Shown: positions 1-6,781, counted from the stretch's first letter. The stretch is DNA of 64,000 nucleotides from an uncultured Clostridia bacterium (GCA_947624745.1 CANQLR010000005.1:1-64000), one strand, 5' to 3'. The notes: a model not told the origin generated them from the letters alone. Made by a program: numbers and translations.

Positions 1-285
1 ATTGAAACTCCCGAAAACAGGTGGTTTGTGCAGATGACGGTTTACGGCAACGACAGCGAAAACCCGCAAAACGCCGATTTCTGCAAAGGTATACGACAGA
101 TAGCCGATAACATCAGCGACCTGGAGTCCTATTCCATATCTGCCGAAACCTACGAAACCGAAAAGGAAAAGGTTAAAAATTATTACGACAAACCTCTGAC
201 AAAAAAGGATTTCCCCGCGCTTTCCCGCGAGGAACGACAAAAGAAACACATCGAATGGGTAAAACAGCATTTGAACGACGAATAA
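1..285 (+). CDS. C-terminal end of an unrecognised protein, probably from an integrated element (partial)
   Basis: The reading frame is open from the first base of the window and stops at TAA 283-285, so about 94 C-terminal residues are visible and the start lies outside. The visible part is hydrophilic and rich in Lys, Glu and Asp, with no membrane segment and no family motif I recognise; in particular it lacks the His-x-x-Arg and Tyr signature of a tyrosine recombinase C-terminus. It is followed by a strong terminator and then by a short non-coding stretch that ends exactly at the 3' end of guaA. From that position I infer it is the last gene of an element integrated at guaA; the function is unknown. 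Confidence 0.55.
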   Translation: METPENRWFVQMTVYGNDSENPQNADFCKGIRQIADNISDLESYSISAETYETEKEKVKNYYDKPLTKKDFPALSREERQKKHIEWVKQHLNDE

Positions 286-288
286 CCG

Positions 289-324
289 AAAGAGCCGCTG
301 CGACTTGCAACGGCTCTTTGTTTT
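289..324 (+). terminator. Rho-independent terminator after the partial gene
   Basis: AAAGAGCCG and CGGCTCTTT form a perfect 9-bp stem around a 13-nt loop, followed by GTTTT. It begins 3 nt after the stop codon of the upstream partial gene. On the other strand the T-run is weak, so it serves guaA poorly. Confidence 0.8.
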
Positions 325-360
325 ATGAAATTGTTTCCTACTCTCCCTGTAAATGACAAA

Positions 361-381
361 TGCGGTCAAAGTGCGGTCAAA
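361..381. repeat. Tandem TGCGGTCAAA direct repeats (possible recombinase arm sites)
   Basis: TGCGGTCAAA occurs at 361-370 and again at 372-381, an exact 11-nt period. The pair lies in the roughly 110-bp gap between the terminator of the element-like gene and the guaA 3' end. Short direct repeats close to a crossover site are typical arm-type binding sites of tyrosine recombinases; that role is inferred from position. Confidence 0.45.
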
Positions 382-435
382 AGCTCCGCAGGCGCTCGAC
401 AAATGGCTCTACAATGCGGGATTTTGGAGCAAGCG

Positions 436-455
436 GTCTACTCCCACTCAATCGT
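436..455. other. Putative attachment-site junction at the guaA 3' end
   Basis: The last codons of guaA (ATIEWE and stop) occupy this stretch. The 3' end of guaA is a well-known integration target for genomic islands because the core keeps the coding sequence intact. Here guaA is complete, and immediately beyond its stop lie direct repeats, a terminator and a gene unlike its surroundings. The partner repeat that would define the other element end is outside the window, so the exact core cannot be drawn. Confidence 0.4.
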
Positions 456-1976
456 AGCCGGGGGCTTGGTGGTCACGTCGTACACCACCCTATTTATGCC
501 CTTGACCTCGCCGACTATTCTTGCGGCGATCTTGCCGAGGAGCGGGTACGGGATCTCCGCAAAATCTGCTGTCATGAAATCTGTCGTCGTGACGGCGCGG
601 AGGGCGAGGGTATAATCATACGTCCGGCCGTCGCCCATGACCCCGACCGAGCGGTTATTGGTTAATACTGCAAAGTATTGGCCGATCCTTCTTGCAATCC
701 CGTCGCGCTCGAGCTCCTCGCGGAAAATCGCGTCGGCGTCGCGCAGGATCTCAAGCTTTTCGCGGGTGATCTCGCCGATTATCCGTATCGCGAGGCCGGG
801 GCCGGGGAACGGAGGCCTATAGACCAGCTTTTCGTCGAGGCCGAGAGTGAGCCCGAGCGCGCGCACCTCGTCCTTGAACAGCAGCCGCAACGGCTCGATG
901 ATCTCGCGGAAATCGACGTGCTCGGGCAGCCCGCCGACGTTGTGATGGCTCTTTATGACCGCCGCGTCGCCCGCGCCCGACTCGATGATGTCGGGGTAAA
1001 TCGTGCCCTGCGCCAGAAAATCGACCTTGCCGATCTTTTTCGCCTCGTCCTCGAAGACCTTGATGAACTCCTCGCCTATCCTCTTGCGCTTCGTTTCGGG
1101 GTCGGAGATCCCTTCGAGGCGCTTAAGGAACCTGTCGGCGGCGTTGACCCGCACGAAGTTGATGTCCCACTTTTTAAAGGCGGCCTCGACCTCGTCGCCC
1201 TCGTTTTTACGCATGAAGCCGTGGTCGACAAATATCGCGGTGAGACTGCTCCCGACGGCCTTTGCCAGAAGCGCCGCCAGCACCGAGCTGTCGACCCCGC
1301 CCGAGAGCGCCAGAAGCACCTTTCCGCCGCCGACCCGCTCGCGAATATCCTTGATGGCGGTCTCGGCGTAGCTTCCCATCGACCAGTCGCAGCGGCAGCC
1401 GCAGGCGTTGATAAGAAAGCTCCTTAACATTTCGGTGCCGTTTTCGGTGTGGTTGACCTCGGGGTGGAACTGCACGGCGTAGAGCCCTTTTTCGCGGTTT
1501 TCCATCGCGGCGACGGGGCAGACCGGCGTGTGCGCGGTTATCTTGAAGCCCGCGGGAGGCTCGGCTATATAGTCGGTGTGGCTCATCCAGCTGACCCCTT
1601 TTTCGGGGAGATCCTCAAACAGGACCGAGCCCTTCGTCTCGAAGTCGGTGAGAGTTTTTCCGTACTCGCTCGTCGGCGCGGTCGCGACCTTCCCGCCGAG
1701 GGTATAGGCCATCAGCTGCGCGCCGTAGCATATCCCGAGAACGGGTATGCCGAGGTTGAAAATTTCTGGGTCGATATGCGGCGAGGTCTCGAGGTAGACC
1801 GAATTCGGGCCTCCCGTGAAGATTATCCCCGCGGGCGGGTCGCATTTAAGGGCGGCGATGTCCGCCTTTTTGTAGGGGATTATCTCGCAGTAGACCCCGC
1901 ATTCACGCACTCTGCGCGCGATCAGCTGGTTATACTGCCCGCCGAAGTCGATTATCTTGATCTGCTGATAGGCCAT
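438..1976 (-). CDS. guaA: GMP synthase (glutamine-hydrolysing)
   Basis: Cytoplasmic enzyme that converts XMP, ATP and glutamine to GMP, the last step of de novo guanine nucleotide synthesis. The 512 residues match the usual length. Residues 1-190 are a class I glutamine amidotransferase with the nucleophile Cys83 in GICYG and the His/Glu pair in QFHPEVN. Residues about 205-390 are the ATP pyrophosphatase domain with the P-loop SGGVDSS. The C-terminal dimerisation domain ends in the typical [21 protein letters not shown] precedes the ATG. It starts 35 nt after the stop of the CapA-like gene, with no terminator between, so the two are probably co-transcribed. A mobile element seems to be inserted against its 3' end. 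Confidence 0.97.
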   Translation of the reverse strand: MAYQQIKIIDFGGQYNQLIARRVRECGVYCEIIPYKKADIAALKCDPPAGIIFTGGPNSVYLETSPHIDPEIFNLGIPVLGICYGAQLMAYTLGGKVATAPTSEYGKTLTDFETKGSVLFEDLPEKGVSWMSHTDYIAEPPAGFKITAHTPVCPVAAMENREKGLYAVQFHPEVNHTENGTEMLRSFLINACGCRCDWSMGSYAETAIKDIRERVGGGKVLLALSGGVDSSVLAALLAKAVGSSLTAIFVDHGFMRKNEGDEVEAAFKKWDINFVRVNAADRFLKRLEGISDPETKRKRIGEEFIKVFEDEAKKIGKVDFLAQGTIYPDIIESGAGDAAVIKSHHNVGGLPEHVDFREIIEPLRLLFKDEVRALGLTLGLDEKLVYRPPFPGPGLAIRIIGEITREKLEILRDADAIFREELERDGIARRIGQYFAVLTNNRSVGVMGDGRTYDYTLALRAVTTTDFMTADFAEIPYPLLGKIAARIVGEVKGINRVVYDVTTKPPATIEWE

Positions 1977-2011
1977 GTTGTCCTCCCATAAAAGTTTATT
2001 ATTTTAAATAT

Positions 2012-3319
2012 TTACTCCAAAACGTACATCTCGCCCGAGCTGTCAAAGCCGGTGCCGTAGGGCTCGCAGATCCCGTTCATCAGATCTATTATCTGCCGGT
2101 ATCTTAAGGGATAGTTCCCCTCGCCCTCGGTAAGATAGTTAGCCTTGTAATTTTTTATGAAAACGGGGTGGAGCTTCAGGCTCTTGAAGCCGTTTTTCGT
2201 GAGCGTGATGTCAAAAATCGCCGCGAGGCCGTCTATATCGTCGTCGATGTGCCAGAAAATGAGGTTTCCTATGCTGTAGATTATCGGCTTTCCGGCGTAA
2301 AATTCGACCGGCTGGAGGGTGTGCGAGTGTCCCCCGACGACGATGTCGGCGCCCGCGTCGATGAATTTTCTGGCCATCTCCTTCTGATAGGAGGTGACCT
2401 CAAAGACCTCCTCGGTGCCTGCGTGCAGGAACACCACCAGCACGTCGCAGAGGCTGTCATACTCGTAAAGCCGCTCTATAAAGGCCTTTGTCGATTGATC
2501 GTCCGGATCTCCTATCTGGTTGACCCCGGCGTGCCCCTCGGCTGCCGAGCAGTCGGATGAGACGAAAATTCTGTTCGCGCCGACAAACCCGACGGTTATC
2601 CCCTCGCGCTCGACGGTGAAAAGCTCCTGCGCCTCGTCGATGTCGCGGCCCGCTCCGAAGTAGCCGATGCCGCTGTCGCGAAGGTTGGAAAAAGTGTCCA
2701 GAAGCGCGTCATAGCCGAAATCCCGGACGTGGTTGTTCGCGAGGTTCACCGCGTCTATCCCGGCGTGAGAAAAGCCCTCAAGCATTTCGGGCGGGGTCTG
2801 AAAACCGTAGCCCTCCCGCTTCTCGGACGTTCCACGATCGCTCACGCAGGTCTCGAGGTTCACGACCGAGATGTCCGCGCCGTGCATGACGTCCATGATC
2901 TCCTCCCACGGATAGTCCGGGGTGCGGCCGCGCGCGAAGTCGGCAAATTCGCCGTCTATCGAGGTGTCGCCGCCTATGCAGAGGTTGATGATACCGTCTC
3001 CGGAATCTTCTTCCGCCTCGGAAGATACCGGCTCTGCGGTCTCGGCAGGAGCAGTCTGCCCGCCCAAAATATCCGGCTCGGAAAAGACGGGATCCAAGGT
3101 CTCGGGAGGCTCGGTCTCGGGCGGCGAAACGGTGAATTTAGGGGCATTCGGGTCGGGCGGCTCGGTCACGGGCGGGGCGGTGGTCAGTTCCGCCGCGGCC
3201 TCCTTCGGGGGAGCGTTAAGGGCGGACCTTATCGTAAGCCCCGCCGCCACAGCTATTACAAAAACTCCAAGGAAAAGAAAAATAAGCCATTTGTGCTTCA
3301 AGATCTCACTTCCAATCAT
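2012..3319 (-). CDS. CapA/PgsA-family membrane-anchored protein
   Basis: Member of the CapA family (metallophosphatase fold; PGA_cap), named after a protein needed for poly-gamma-glutamate capsule; related proteins have varied cell-surface roles. A single N-terminal membrane segment (about residues 10-29) is followed by a Pro/Thr/Glu-rich linker to about residue 105 and then the catalytic-type domain. Family motifs seen in order: NLCIGGDTSIDG, VNLETCVSDRG, VNLANNHVRDFG, VVFLHAGTEE, VVGGHSHTLQP and YSIGNLIF. The domain is predicted to be outside the membrane. A TTG seven codons in (3301), preceded by GGAAGTGAG, may be the true start, because the promoter at 3331-3359 leaves only about 5 nt of leader before the ATG. 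Its substrate is not evident and no capBC genes are nearby. Confidence 0.8.
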   Translation of the reverse strand: MIGSEILKHKWLIFLFLGVFVIAVAAGLTIRSALNAPPKEAAAELTTAPPVTEPPDPNAPKFTVSPPETEPPETLDPVFSEPDILGGQTAPAETAEPVSSEAEEDSGDGIINLCIGGDTSIDGEFADFARGRTPDYPWEEIMDVMHGADISVVNLETCVSDRGTSEKREGYGFQTPPEMLEGFSHAGIDAVNLANNHVRDFGYDALLDTFSNLRDSGIGYFGAGRDIDEAQELFTVEREGITVGFVGANRIFVSSDCSAAEGHAGVNQIGDPDDQSTKAFIERLYEYDSLCDVLVVFLHAGTEEVFEVTSYQKEMARKFIDAGADIVVGGHSHTLQPVEFYAGKPIIYSIGNLIFWHIDDDIDGLAAIFDITLTKNGFKSLKLHPVFIKNYKANYLTEGEGNYPLRYRQIIDLMNGICEPYGTGFDSSGEMYVLE

Positions 3320-3330
3320 TCATTCAGTAT

Positions 3331-3359
3331 ATTGTAGCACATTTTCGGGGGGCTGTCAA
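3331..3359 (-). promoter_or_regulatory. Sigma-A promoter of the capA-like/guaA unit
   Basis: Read on the minus strand: TTGACA (3359-3354), 17-nt spacer, TACAAT (3336-3331). Transcription would start near 3324, which favours the TTG start at 3301 for the downstream gene. Confidence 0.75.
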
Positions 3360-3587
3360 CGCTAAAAGAGGACAGAAAAGAGAAATCAGAGGTCAGAAGC
3401 CCTCCTCAAAAGCCTGGAAAAGCGTTCTATCCTCTAATTTTCTAAAATCTATCTGTTTATTGTTTCATTCGCGCTCACGTTTCTGCAAAAAGCCAACAGT
3501 GGTGGGGAGGAGCAGATTATTTCCTCCATAATATTAGTTGAGAGAATGGGGCTTGACAAAATGGGGAAAGTGTGGTATATTATAAGT

Positions 3588-3672
3588 GCAGAGAGCCGAA
3601 CGGCTCAACCAATCTAAAACAGATACAAAAAGTAACCGCTTAGCTTTGGGAGGCTCTGGCGGTTACTTTTTT
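3588..3672 (+). ncRNA. Antisense RNA A (antitoxin-like)
   Basis: Promoter TTGACA (3553-3558), 17-nt spacer, TATATT (3576-3581). The predicted RNA of about 85 nt begins near GCAGAGAGCCGAACGGCTC, a self-complementary hairpin, and ends at a terminator (3627-3672) with arms AAAAAGTAACCGC and GCGGTTACTTTTT. It overlaps the 3' end of peptide gene A through this terminator. Start and end are inferred from promoter and terminator positions. Confidence 0.65.
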
Positions 3673-3737
3673 ATTTCACGGATGATTTCTAATACGACGA
3701 GAAGTATAATCAAAATGATGTATAGGTTCTCATTCAT
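3663..3737 (-). CDS. Type I toxin-like membrane peptide A (24 aa)
   Basis: Encodes MNENLYIILIILLVVLEI followed by IREIKK: one hydrophobic helix with a basic C-terminus, as in known membrane-acting type I toxins. Its own promoter lies upstream on the minus strand: TTGACA (3815-3810), 17-nt spacer, TATAAT (3792-3787). The leader starts GCAGAGAGCCG and carries CCCC-GAAA-GGGG, a hairpin that buries the Shine-Dalgarno GGGGG located 8 nt before ATG. The stop codon lies inside the shared terminator stem. The toxin role is inferred from architecture and the conserved repeated context; no homologue was identified. Confidence 0.6.
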   Translation of the reverse strand: MNENLYIILIILLVVLEIIREIKK

Positions 3738-3831
3738 CACGCATACCCCCTTTCGGGGCTTCGCCGCCACGGCTCTCTGCATAATGATTATAACATAAGT
3801 GTCGAAATTTGTCAATCCCGCCCGTTTATTG

Positions 3832-3949
3832 CCGCGAAGCAGCGATGAGCAAGCTTTTGCGCTTATTTTGCCGCCAACGGCGGGTCTCTATATGATAATG
3901 AAAATTAATGCGCGTATGTCAATATTTGTTGGAAGATGGGGCTTGACAA
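3832..3949. repeat. 118-bp repeat module, copy 1
   Basis: Begins CCGCGAAGCAGCGATGAGC and runs to the next unit's TTGACA. It matches 36671-36789 with only about six differences. Its right part contains a degraded version of the minus-strand toxin promoter (TTGACA but no good -10), its left part a GC-rich hairpin segment not found in complete units. Confidence 0.7.
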
Positions 3950-3977
3950 AACGGGAAAAGTGTGCTATATTATAAGT

Positions 3978-4064
3978 GCAGAGAGCCGAACGGCTCGACC
4001 TAAACTAAAGTAATTGCAAAAAAGCAACCGCCAAGTTTTAGCAAGCGCTGGCGGTTACTTTTTT
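3978..4064 (+). ncRNA. Antisense RNA B (antitoxin-like)
   Basis: Promoter TTGACA (3943-3948), 17-nt spacer, TATATT (3966-3971). The RNA starts near GCAGAGAGCCGAACGGCTC and ends at a terminator (4018-4064) with 14-bp arms AAAAGCAACCGCCA and TGGCGGTTACTTTT (one mismatch). It overlaps the 3' end of peptide gene B. Confidence 0.65.
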
Positions 4065-4126
4065 ATGGTCTTAAAAATTTCGAGGATGATAAATGCCAAA
4101 ATAATGATAAGTATCAGCTCTTCCAT
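4055..4126 (-). CDS. Type I toxin-like membrane peptide B (23 aa)
   Basis: Encodes MEELILIIILAFIILEIF followed by KTIKK. Promoter on the minus strand: TTGACA (4205-4200), 17-nt spacer, TATAAT (4182-4177). The Shine-Dalgarno GGAGG pairs perfectly with CCTCC across a GAGA loop, so the ribosome site is sequestered in a GNRA hairpin. The stop codon (4055-4057) is inside the terminator stem shared with antisense RNA B. It differs from peptides D, E and F at several hydrophobic positions but keeps the LEI-x-KxIKK tail. Confidence 0.62.
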   Translation of the reverse strand: MEELILIIILAFIILEIFKTIKK

Positions 4127-4261
4127 TACGACCACCTCCTCTCGGAGGCTTCGCCGCCACGGCTCTCTGCGGGAGTATTATAACATATTAGAAAATAAAT
4201 GTCAATATTTGTTGAGAGCTTGGGGGTTGACAAAAGAGAAAAAGTGTGGTACATTATAAAT

Positions 4262-4346
4262 GCAGAGAGCCGATACGGCTTAGCAAAGTTTTGGACTTTT
4301 AAAGAAAAGTTACCGCCACCGTGTCAAAGTCTGGCGGTTATTTTTT
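4262..4346 (+). ncRNA. Orphan antisense RNA C (no peptide gene opposite)
   Basis: Promoter TTGACA (4227-4232), 17-nt spacer, TACATT (4250-4255). The RNA begins GCAGAGAGCCGATACGGCTT and ends at a terminator with arms TACCGCCA and TGGCGGTTA plus a T-run (4309-4346). Directly after the T-run the promoter of unit D begins, so there is no room for a peptide gene on the minus strand. It could act in trans on the other peptide mRNAs or be a deletion remnant. Confidence 0.55.
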
Positions 4347-4389
4347 ATTTTGTGCTTGACAAGTCGAGAAGCATGTGCTATAATAATGG

Positions 4390-4468
4390 CAGAGAGCCGC
4401 ACGGCTCGCCAAAATGTTTAGATTAAGAAATAATCGCCACTTTTAGAGGAGCGGGCGGTTATTTCTTT
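4390..4468 (+). ncRNA. Antisense RNA D (antitoxin-like)
   Basis: Consensus promoter TTGACA (4356-4361), 17-nt spacer, TATAAT (4379-4384). The RNA begins GGCAGAGAGCCGCACGGCTC and ends at a terminator (4425-4468) with a 14-bp stem AAGAAATAATCGCC / GGCGGTTATTTCTT that is T-rich on both sides and so can work in both directions. Confidence 0.65.
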
Positions 4469-4536
4469 ATTGTCTTGAAAATCTCAAGGATAATGTATGC
4501 GAGTATGATGTATAAAATCAACTGCTCCATTGTCAT
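4459..4536 (-). CDS. Type I toxin-like membrane peptide D (25 aa)
   Basis: Encodes MTMEQLILYIILAYIILEIF followed by KTIKK. The ATG at 4536 lies 6 nt after AGGGGGG; a second ATG two codons in (4530) is also possible. The Shine-Dalgarno is in a hairpin CCTCCC-GAAA-GGGGGG. Promoter on the minus strand: TTGACA (4614-4609), 17-nt spacer, TATAAT (4591-4586). The stop codon lies in the bidirectional terminator. An upstream in-frame extension exists but has no ribosome site and would cross the promoter. Confidence 0.65.
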   Translation of the reverse strand: MTMEQLILYIILAYIILEIFKTIKK

Positions 4537-4749
4537 AAAGATCCCCCCTTTCGGGAGGCGAGCCGCCCCGGCTCTCTGCGAAAATATTATAACATACTTG
4601 AAAATAAATGTCAATATTTGTTGAAAAACAAAGCTTGGCAAAAAGGAAAATGAATATCAAGTGGCGCCGTCAATATTCAAGCAAAATCGCGTTATCTCCC
4701 CCTCCCCGTAGGCGTTTTCCGCTCCCCTCCCCTTTTTAAAAAATTATAG

Positions 4750-4778
4750 TTGAAATTTCAGAAAAAGTATGCTATACT
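4750..4778 (+). promoter_or_regulatory. Sigma-A promoter of the TPR-like gene
   Basis: TTGAAA (4750-4755), 17-nt spacer, TATACT (4773-4778), start expected near 4785. Confidence 0.7.
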
Positions 4779-4796
4779 GTATTTATATCTACCAAA

Positions 4797-5753
4797 ATGA
4801 AAGCGGGTGTAATGATGATCAAGTCAAGGCTCGAGGCGAGGGCGCTTCGGATATGGCTTTTCTGCATCGTTTTATTTATCGCCGCGGCGCTTATTGCCGT
4901 GCGCGTCATAGGCTTTTTCCCCGAAAGGACGCTCTACGACTGGTTCCCATTTTTGGATTTTGACCTGACCATAAGCGGCACCTTCTTCGGCAGGCAGCTC
5001 CCCGAATTCGTCACCGAGAACTTCAGCTACGCCTGCTCGCTCGCCTGTGTGATAGCCTTTATCGCGCTGGTGGCGCACCTCATCTACGTCATCGTGTTGA
5101 ACATCTACCGCCTGCAGCGCCGCAAGGCCGCTAAGGTGCTTAAGAAATCGGGCTACTGCAAGGAATATTACGACCTCATTGAGGACAAAAGGCGCGACCT
5201 GAACGGCACCTCGCTGGCGGCGCGGAACGACCTTTTAGTAGCGAAGGCATACTGCGACGGCAGGCGCTACGACGACGCGTTTTCGGTGCTTCGGGACATC
5301 GACCTTGACCGCTTCGACTCGAAGCTTGCGGCGAGGTACTATGTTTTATATACTTACCTGTTTTTGCTCACCGGCGACATTGAGAGCGCGAAGTCTACCG
5401 TCGCCCTCGGCGAGCCTTTCACCTCGAAATACCCCGAAATGCCGGAGAAAAAGCTGACCGACGCGCTTTTGAAGTACGCCGAGAGGGACTATTACGGCGC
5501 GAAGGAGGGCTTCGAGGAGCTTTTGGACGTCAACCCCGTCGAGGTACGGGTGTGGGCAGGGTTATATCTCGGGCTCGTGTATTTAAGGCTCCGCAAAAAG
5601 GAGCTTGCGAGAAAGCTCGCCTCGACCCTCGGCAAATACAGAAAAACTCCCCGCCAGAGCGAGGATATGATAAAGCTGCTTAAGAAAATCGAAGCGGCAT
5701 ACGCCCTTGAGGCCGAGGAAAAGGCTGCGGAGGCCGCCGAAGCCGCGGTCTGA
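4797..5753 (+). CDS. Two-helix membrane protein with TPR-like cytoplasmic domain, function unknown
   Basis: 318 residues. Two membrane segments are visible (about 20-42 and 80-105) with a short intervening loop, then a cytoplasmic part of about 200 residues made of helical pairs typical of tetratricopeptide repeats (for example LVAKAYCDGRRYDDAFSVLR and YYGAKEGFEELLDVNPVEVR). The tail is rich in Ala/Glu and probably coiled coil. The first ATG is at 4797, but the ATG pair at 4812/4815 after GCGGGTG is a likelier start. The next gene begins 2 nt after its stop. TPR domains bind proteins, so a scaffold role is plausible, but no partner is identified. Confidence 0.75.
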   Translation: MKAGVMMIKSRLEARALRIWLFCIVLFIAAALIAVRVIGFFPERTLYDWFPFLDFDLTISGTFFGRQLPEFVTENFSYACSLACVIAFIALVAHLIYVIVLNIYRLQRRKAAKVLKKSGYCKEYYDLIEDKRRDLNGTSLAARNDLLVAKAYCDGRRYDDAFSVLRDIDLDRFDSKLAARYYVLYTYLFLLTGDIESAKSTVALGEPFTSKYPEMPEKKLTDALLKYAERDYYGAKEGFEELLDVNPVEVRVWAGLYLGLVYLRLRKKELARKLASTLGKYRKTPRQSEDMIKLLKKIEAAYALEAEEKAAEAAEAAV

Positions 5754-5755
5754 TA

Positions 5756-6178
5756 ATGAGAAGCGCAAGGACGCTGCTTCTAAGCTGCGGGCTGCCGGCG
5801 GCAGCGCTTTTGCTCGAAACGCTGCCGAAGGGTGCGGTGTGCAAATTCGCCGACGTGCCCGACAGCGCAATAATAAAGACCTACTCCTATTTCAGCCTCA
5901 CGCCGTTCGGATACGCCAACTTCGGCCCGCTCATCGCTGCCGTGCTGACGGCGGCAATGCTTATTGCGGGGATACTTTACTCGCTTAACGGAAAAAACGG
6001 CCTGCTTACGGCTCACAGGTGCCTCACTGCGGCGGCGCTCGGAGCTTCGGCGCTCCCCGCCGTAATGTTCGGCACGGAATATCTCACCGACGTCGGGGCG
6101 ATGATAACGCTGACGCTCGCCGCGCAGGCGATCATCTCATTCATATTTCTTCGCAAAACCGCGAAAAAAGCCGTTTAG
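5756..6178 (+). CDS. Small integral membrane protein, function unknown
   Basis: 140 residues with about four hydrophobic segments (residues about 5-22, 55-75, 85-105 and 113-132) and a basic tail (RKTAKKAV). No family motif is recognised. It follows the TPR-like gene with the stop and start only 2 nt apart (TGATAATG), and has no ribosome site of its own, so translation is probably coupled. A terminator-like hairpin lies about 50 nt downstream. Confidence 0.65.
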   Translation: MRSARTLLLSCGLPAAALLLETLPKGAVCKFADVPDSAIIKTYSYFSLTPFGYANFGPLIAAVLTAAMLIAGILYSLNGKNGLLTAHRCLTAAALGASALPAVMFGTEYLTDVGAMITLTLAAQAIISFIFLRKTAKKAV

Positions 6179-6200
6179 ATCCGGCAGAACACAGTATGTC

Positions 6201-6228
6201 ACACCGCCTGTACGGGCGGCATAGTATA
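6201..6228 (+). promoter_or_regulatory. Possible mother-cell (SigE/SigK-like) promoter of cotJABC
   Basis: AC (6201-6202), 17-nt spacer, CATAGTATA (6220-6228) fits the SigK form AC-N16/17-CATAnnnTA. SigE and SigK -10 elements are alike, and cotJ is SigE-controlled in Bacillus subtilis, so which factor is used is open. Confidence 0.4.
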
Positions 6229-6267
6229 TCCCGAGGGGACAAAATTCCCCCTTGGGATCATTTTTTT
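6228..6267 (+). terminator. Terminator-like hairpin in the cotJ leader
   Basis: ATCCCGAGGGG and CCCCTTGGGAT form an 11-bp stem (one G-T pair) followed by seven T. It probably ends transcripts from the two membrane-protein genes upstream, yet it lies between the candidate cotJ promoter and the cotJA ribosome site. Confidence 0.65.
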
Positions 6268-6284
6268 GAAAGGAAGGTCATTCA

Positions 6285-6512
6285 GTGAACCTTACAGATA
6301 TGCTTGCCGCCGACGTCAGAGCGGCCGAGACCATGGCTCCCTGCTGCCGCCTTGACAGCACGATGAGCGATTTTCCGGCCGAGACCCCGGTGGGCATGGC
6401 CTATGTGCCGTATCAGAAGTGGAAAAACGTGTATGAGCCGAGCGTGGCTTTGGAGCGCGGCACCGTTTTTCAGGACCTCGACAAACCGTTTTTGGGGGAG
6501 AAAGCAGTATGA
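6285..6512 (+). CDS. cotJA: Spore coat-associated protein CotJA
   Basis: 75 residues, with the CotJA core TPVGMAYVPYQKW and a C-terminal LDKPF near the end, as in Bacillus and Clostridia. It belongs to the inner spore coat made in the mother cell. The GTG start at 6285 follows AAGGAAGGT at a good distance. The stop overlaps the cotJB start (ATGA). Its main value is as a marker: the organism makes endospores. Confidence 0.88.
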   Translation: MNLTDMLAADVRAAETMAPCCRLDSTMSDFPAETPVGMAYVPYQKWKNVYEPSVALERGTVFQDLDKPFLGEKAV

Positions 6513-6766
6513 GCGACAGAGAAAAGCTTTTGAAAAAGGTGCAGATGTATAAATTTGCAGTCACCGACGCAGCGCTGTTTTTGGACACTCACCCCGACTG
6601 CGCGCAGGCGCTCGGATACTTCAACAAATACAGAAAGCTTCTTAAAGAGGCTGAAGAGGCATATGAGAAGACCTACGGGCCTCTTGAGATATGCTCGGAG
6701 CAAAACGCTTCACGCTGGGCGTGGGTCGACGGCCCCTTCCCGTGGGAGCTTTCGGCAAATTTATGA
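6509..6766 (+). CDS. cotJB: Spore coat protein CotJB
   Basis: 85 residues, with the CotJB pattern: basic N-terminus, LFLDTHPDCAQAL, a helix YFNKYRKLLKEAEEAYE and the C-terminal WAWVDGPFPWE. The ATG overlaps the cotJA stop by 4 nt, and the TAA is followed 15 nt later by cotJC. It acts with CotJA and CotJC in spore coat assembly. Confidence 0.9.
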   Translation: MSDREKLLKKVQMYKFAVTDAALFLDTHPDCAQALGYFNKYRKLLKEAEEAYEKTYGPLEICSEQNASRWAWVDGPFPWELSANL

Positions 6767-6781
6767 TAAGGAGCTTTTGAT

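Larger units (their letters stand above)
3553..4620. repeat. Array 1 of tandem type I toxin-antitoxin-like units
   Basis: Four plus-strand promoters of one family (-35 at 3553, 3943, 4227, 4356) each drive a short RNA ending at a strong terminator; three are met head-on by a minus-strand promoter driving a 23-24 or 25-codon hydrophobic peptide gene. The units share a promoter, a GCAGAGAGCCG 5' end on both RNAs, a bidirectional terminator that contains the peptide stop codon, and a CAATATTTGTTG seam. The B-to-C period is 284 bp, almost the same as E-to-F in array 2 (286 bp). A decayed promoter (GCTTGGCAAAAAGG) follows at about 4632. The layout is that of Fst/RNAII (par) systems; the peptides are not recognisably homologous to Fst. 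Confidence 0.7.

Noticed and set aside
3553..4620. Repeats considered as a CRISPR array
   Set aside because: The units are about 285 bp, contain promoters, terminators and coding regions, and have no short constant repeat with equal-length spacers.
4459..4641. Longer 60-residue version of peptide D
   Set aside because: The extension would start upstream of the toxin promoter and has no ribosome site; the start at 4536 has a clear one and matches the other four peptides.
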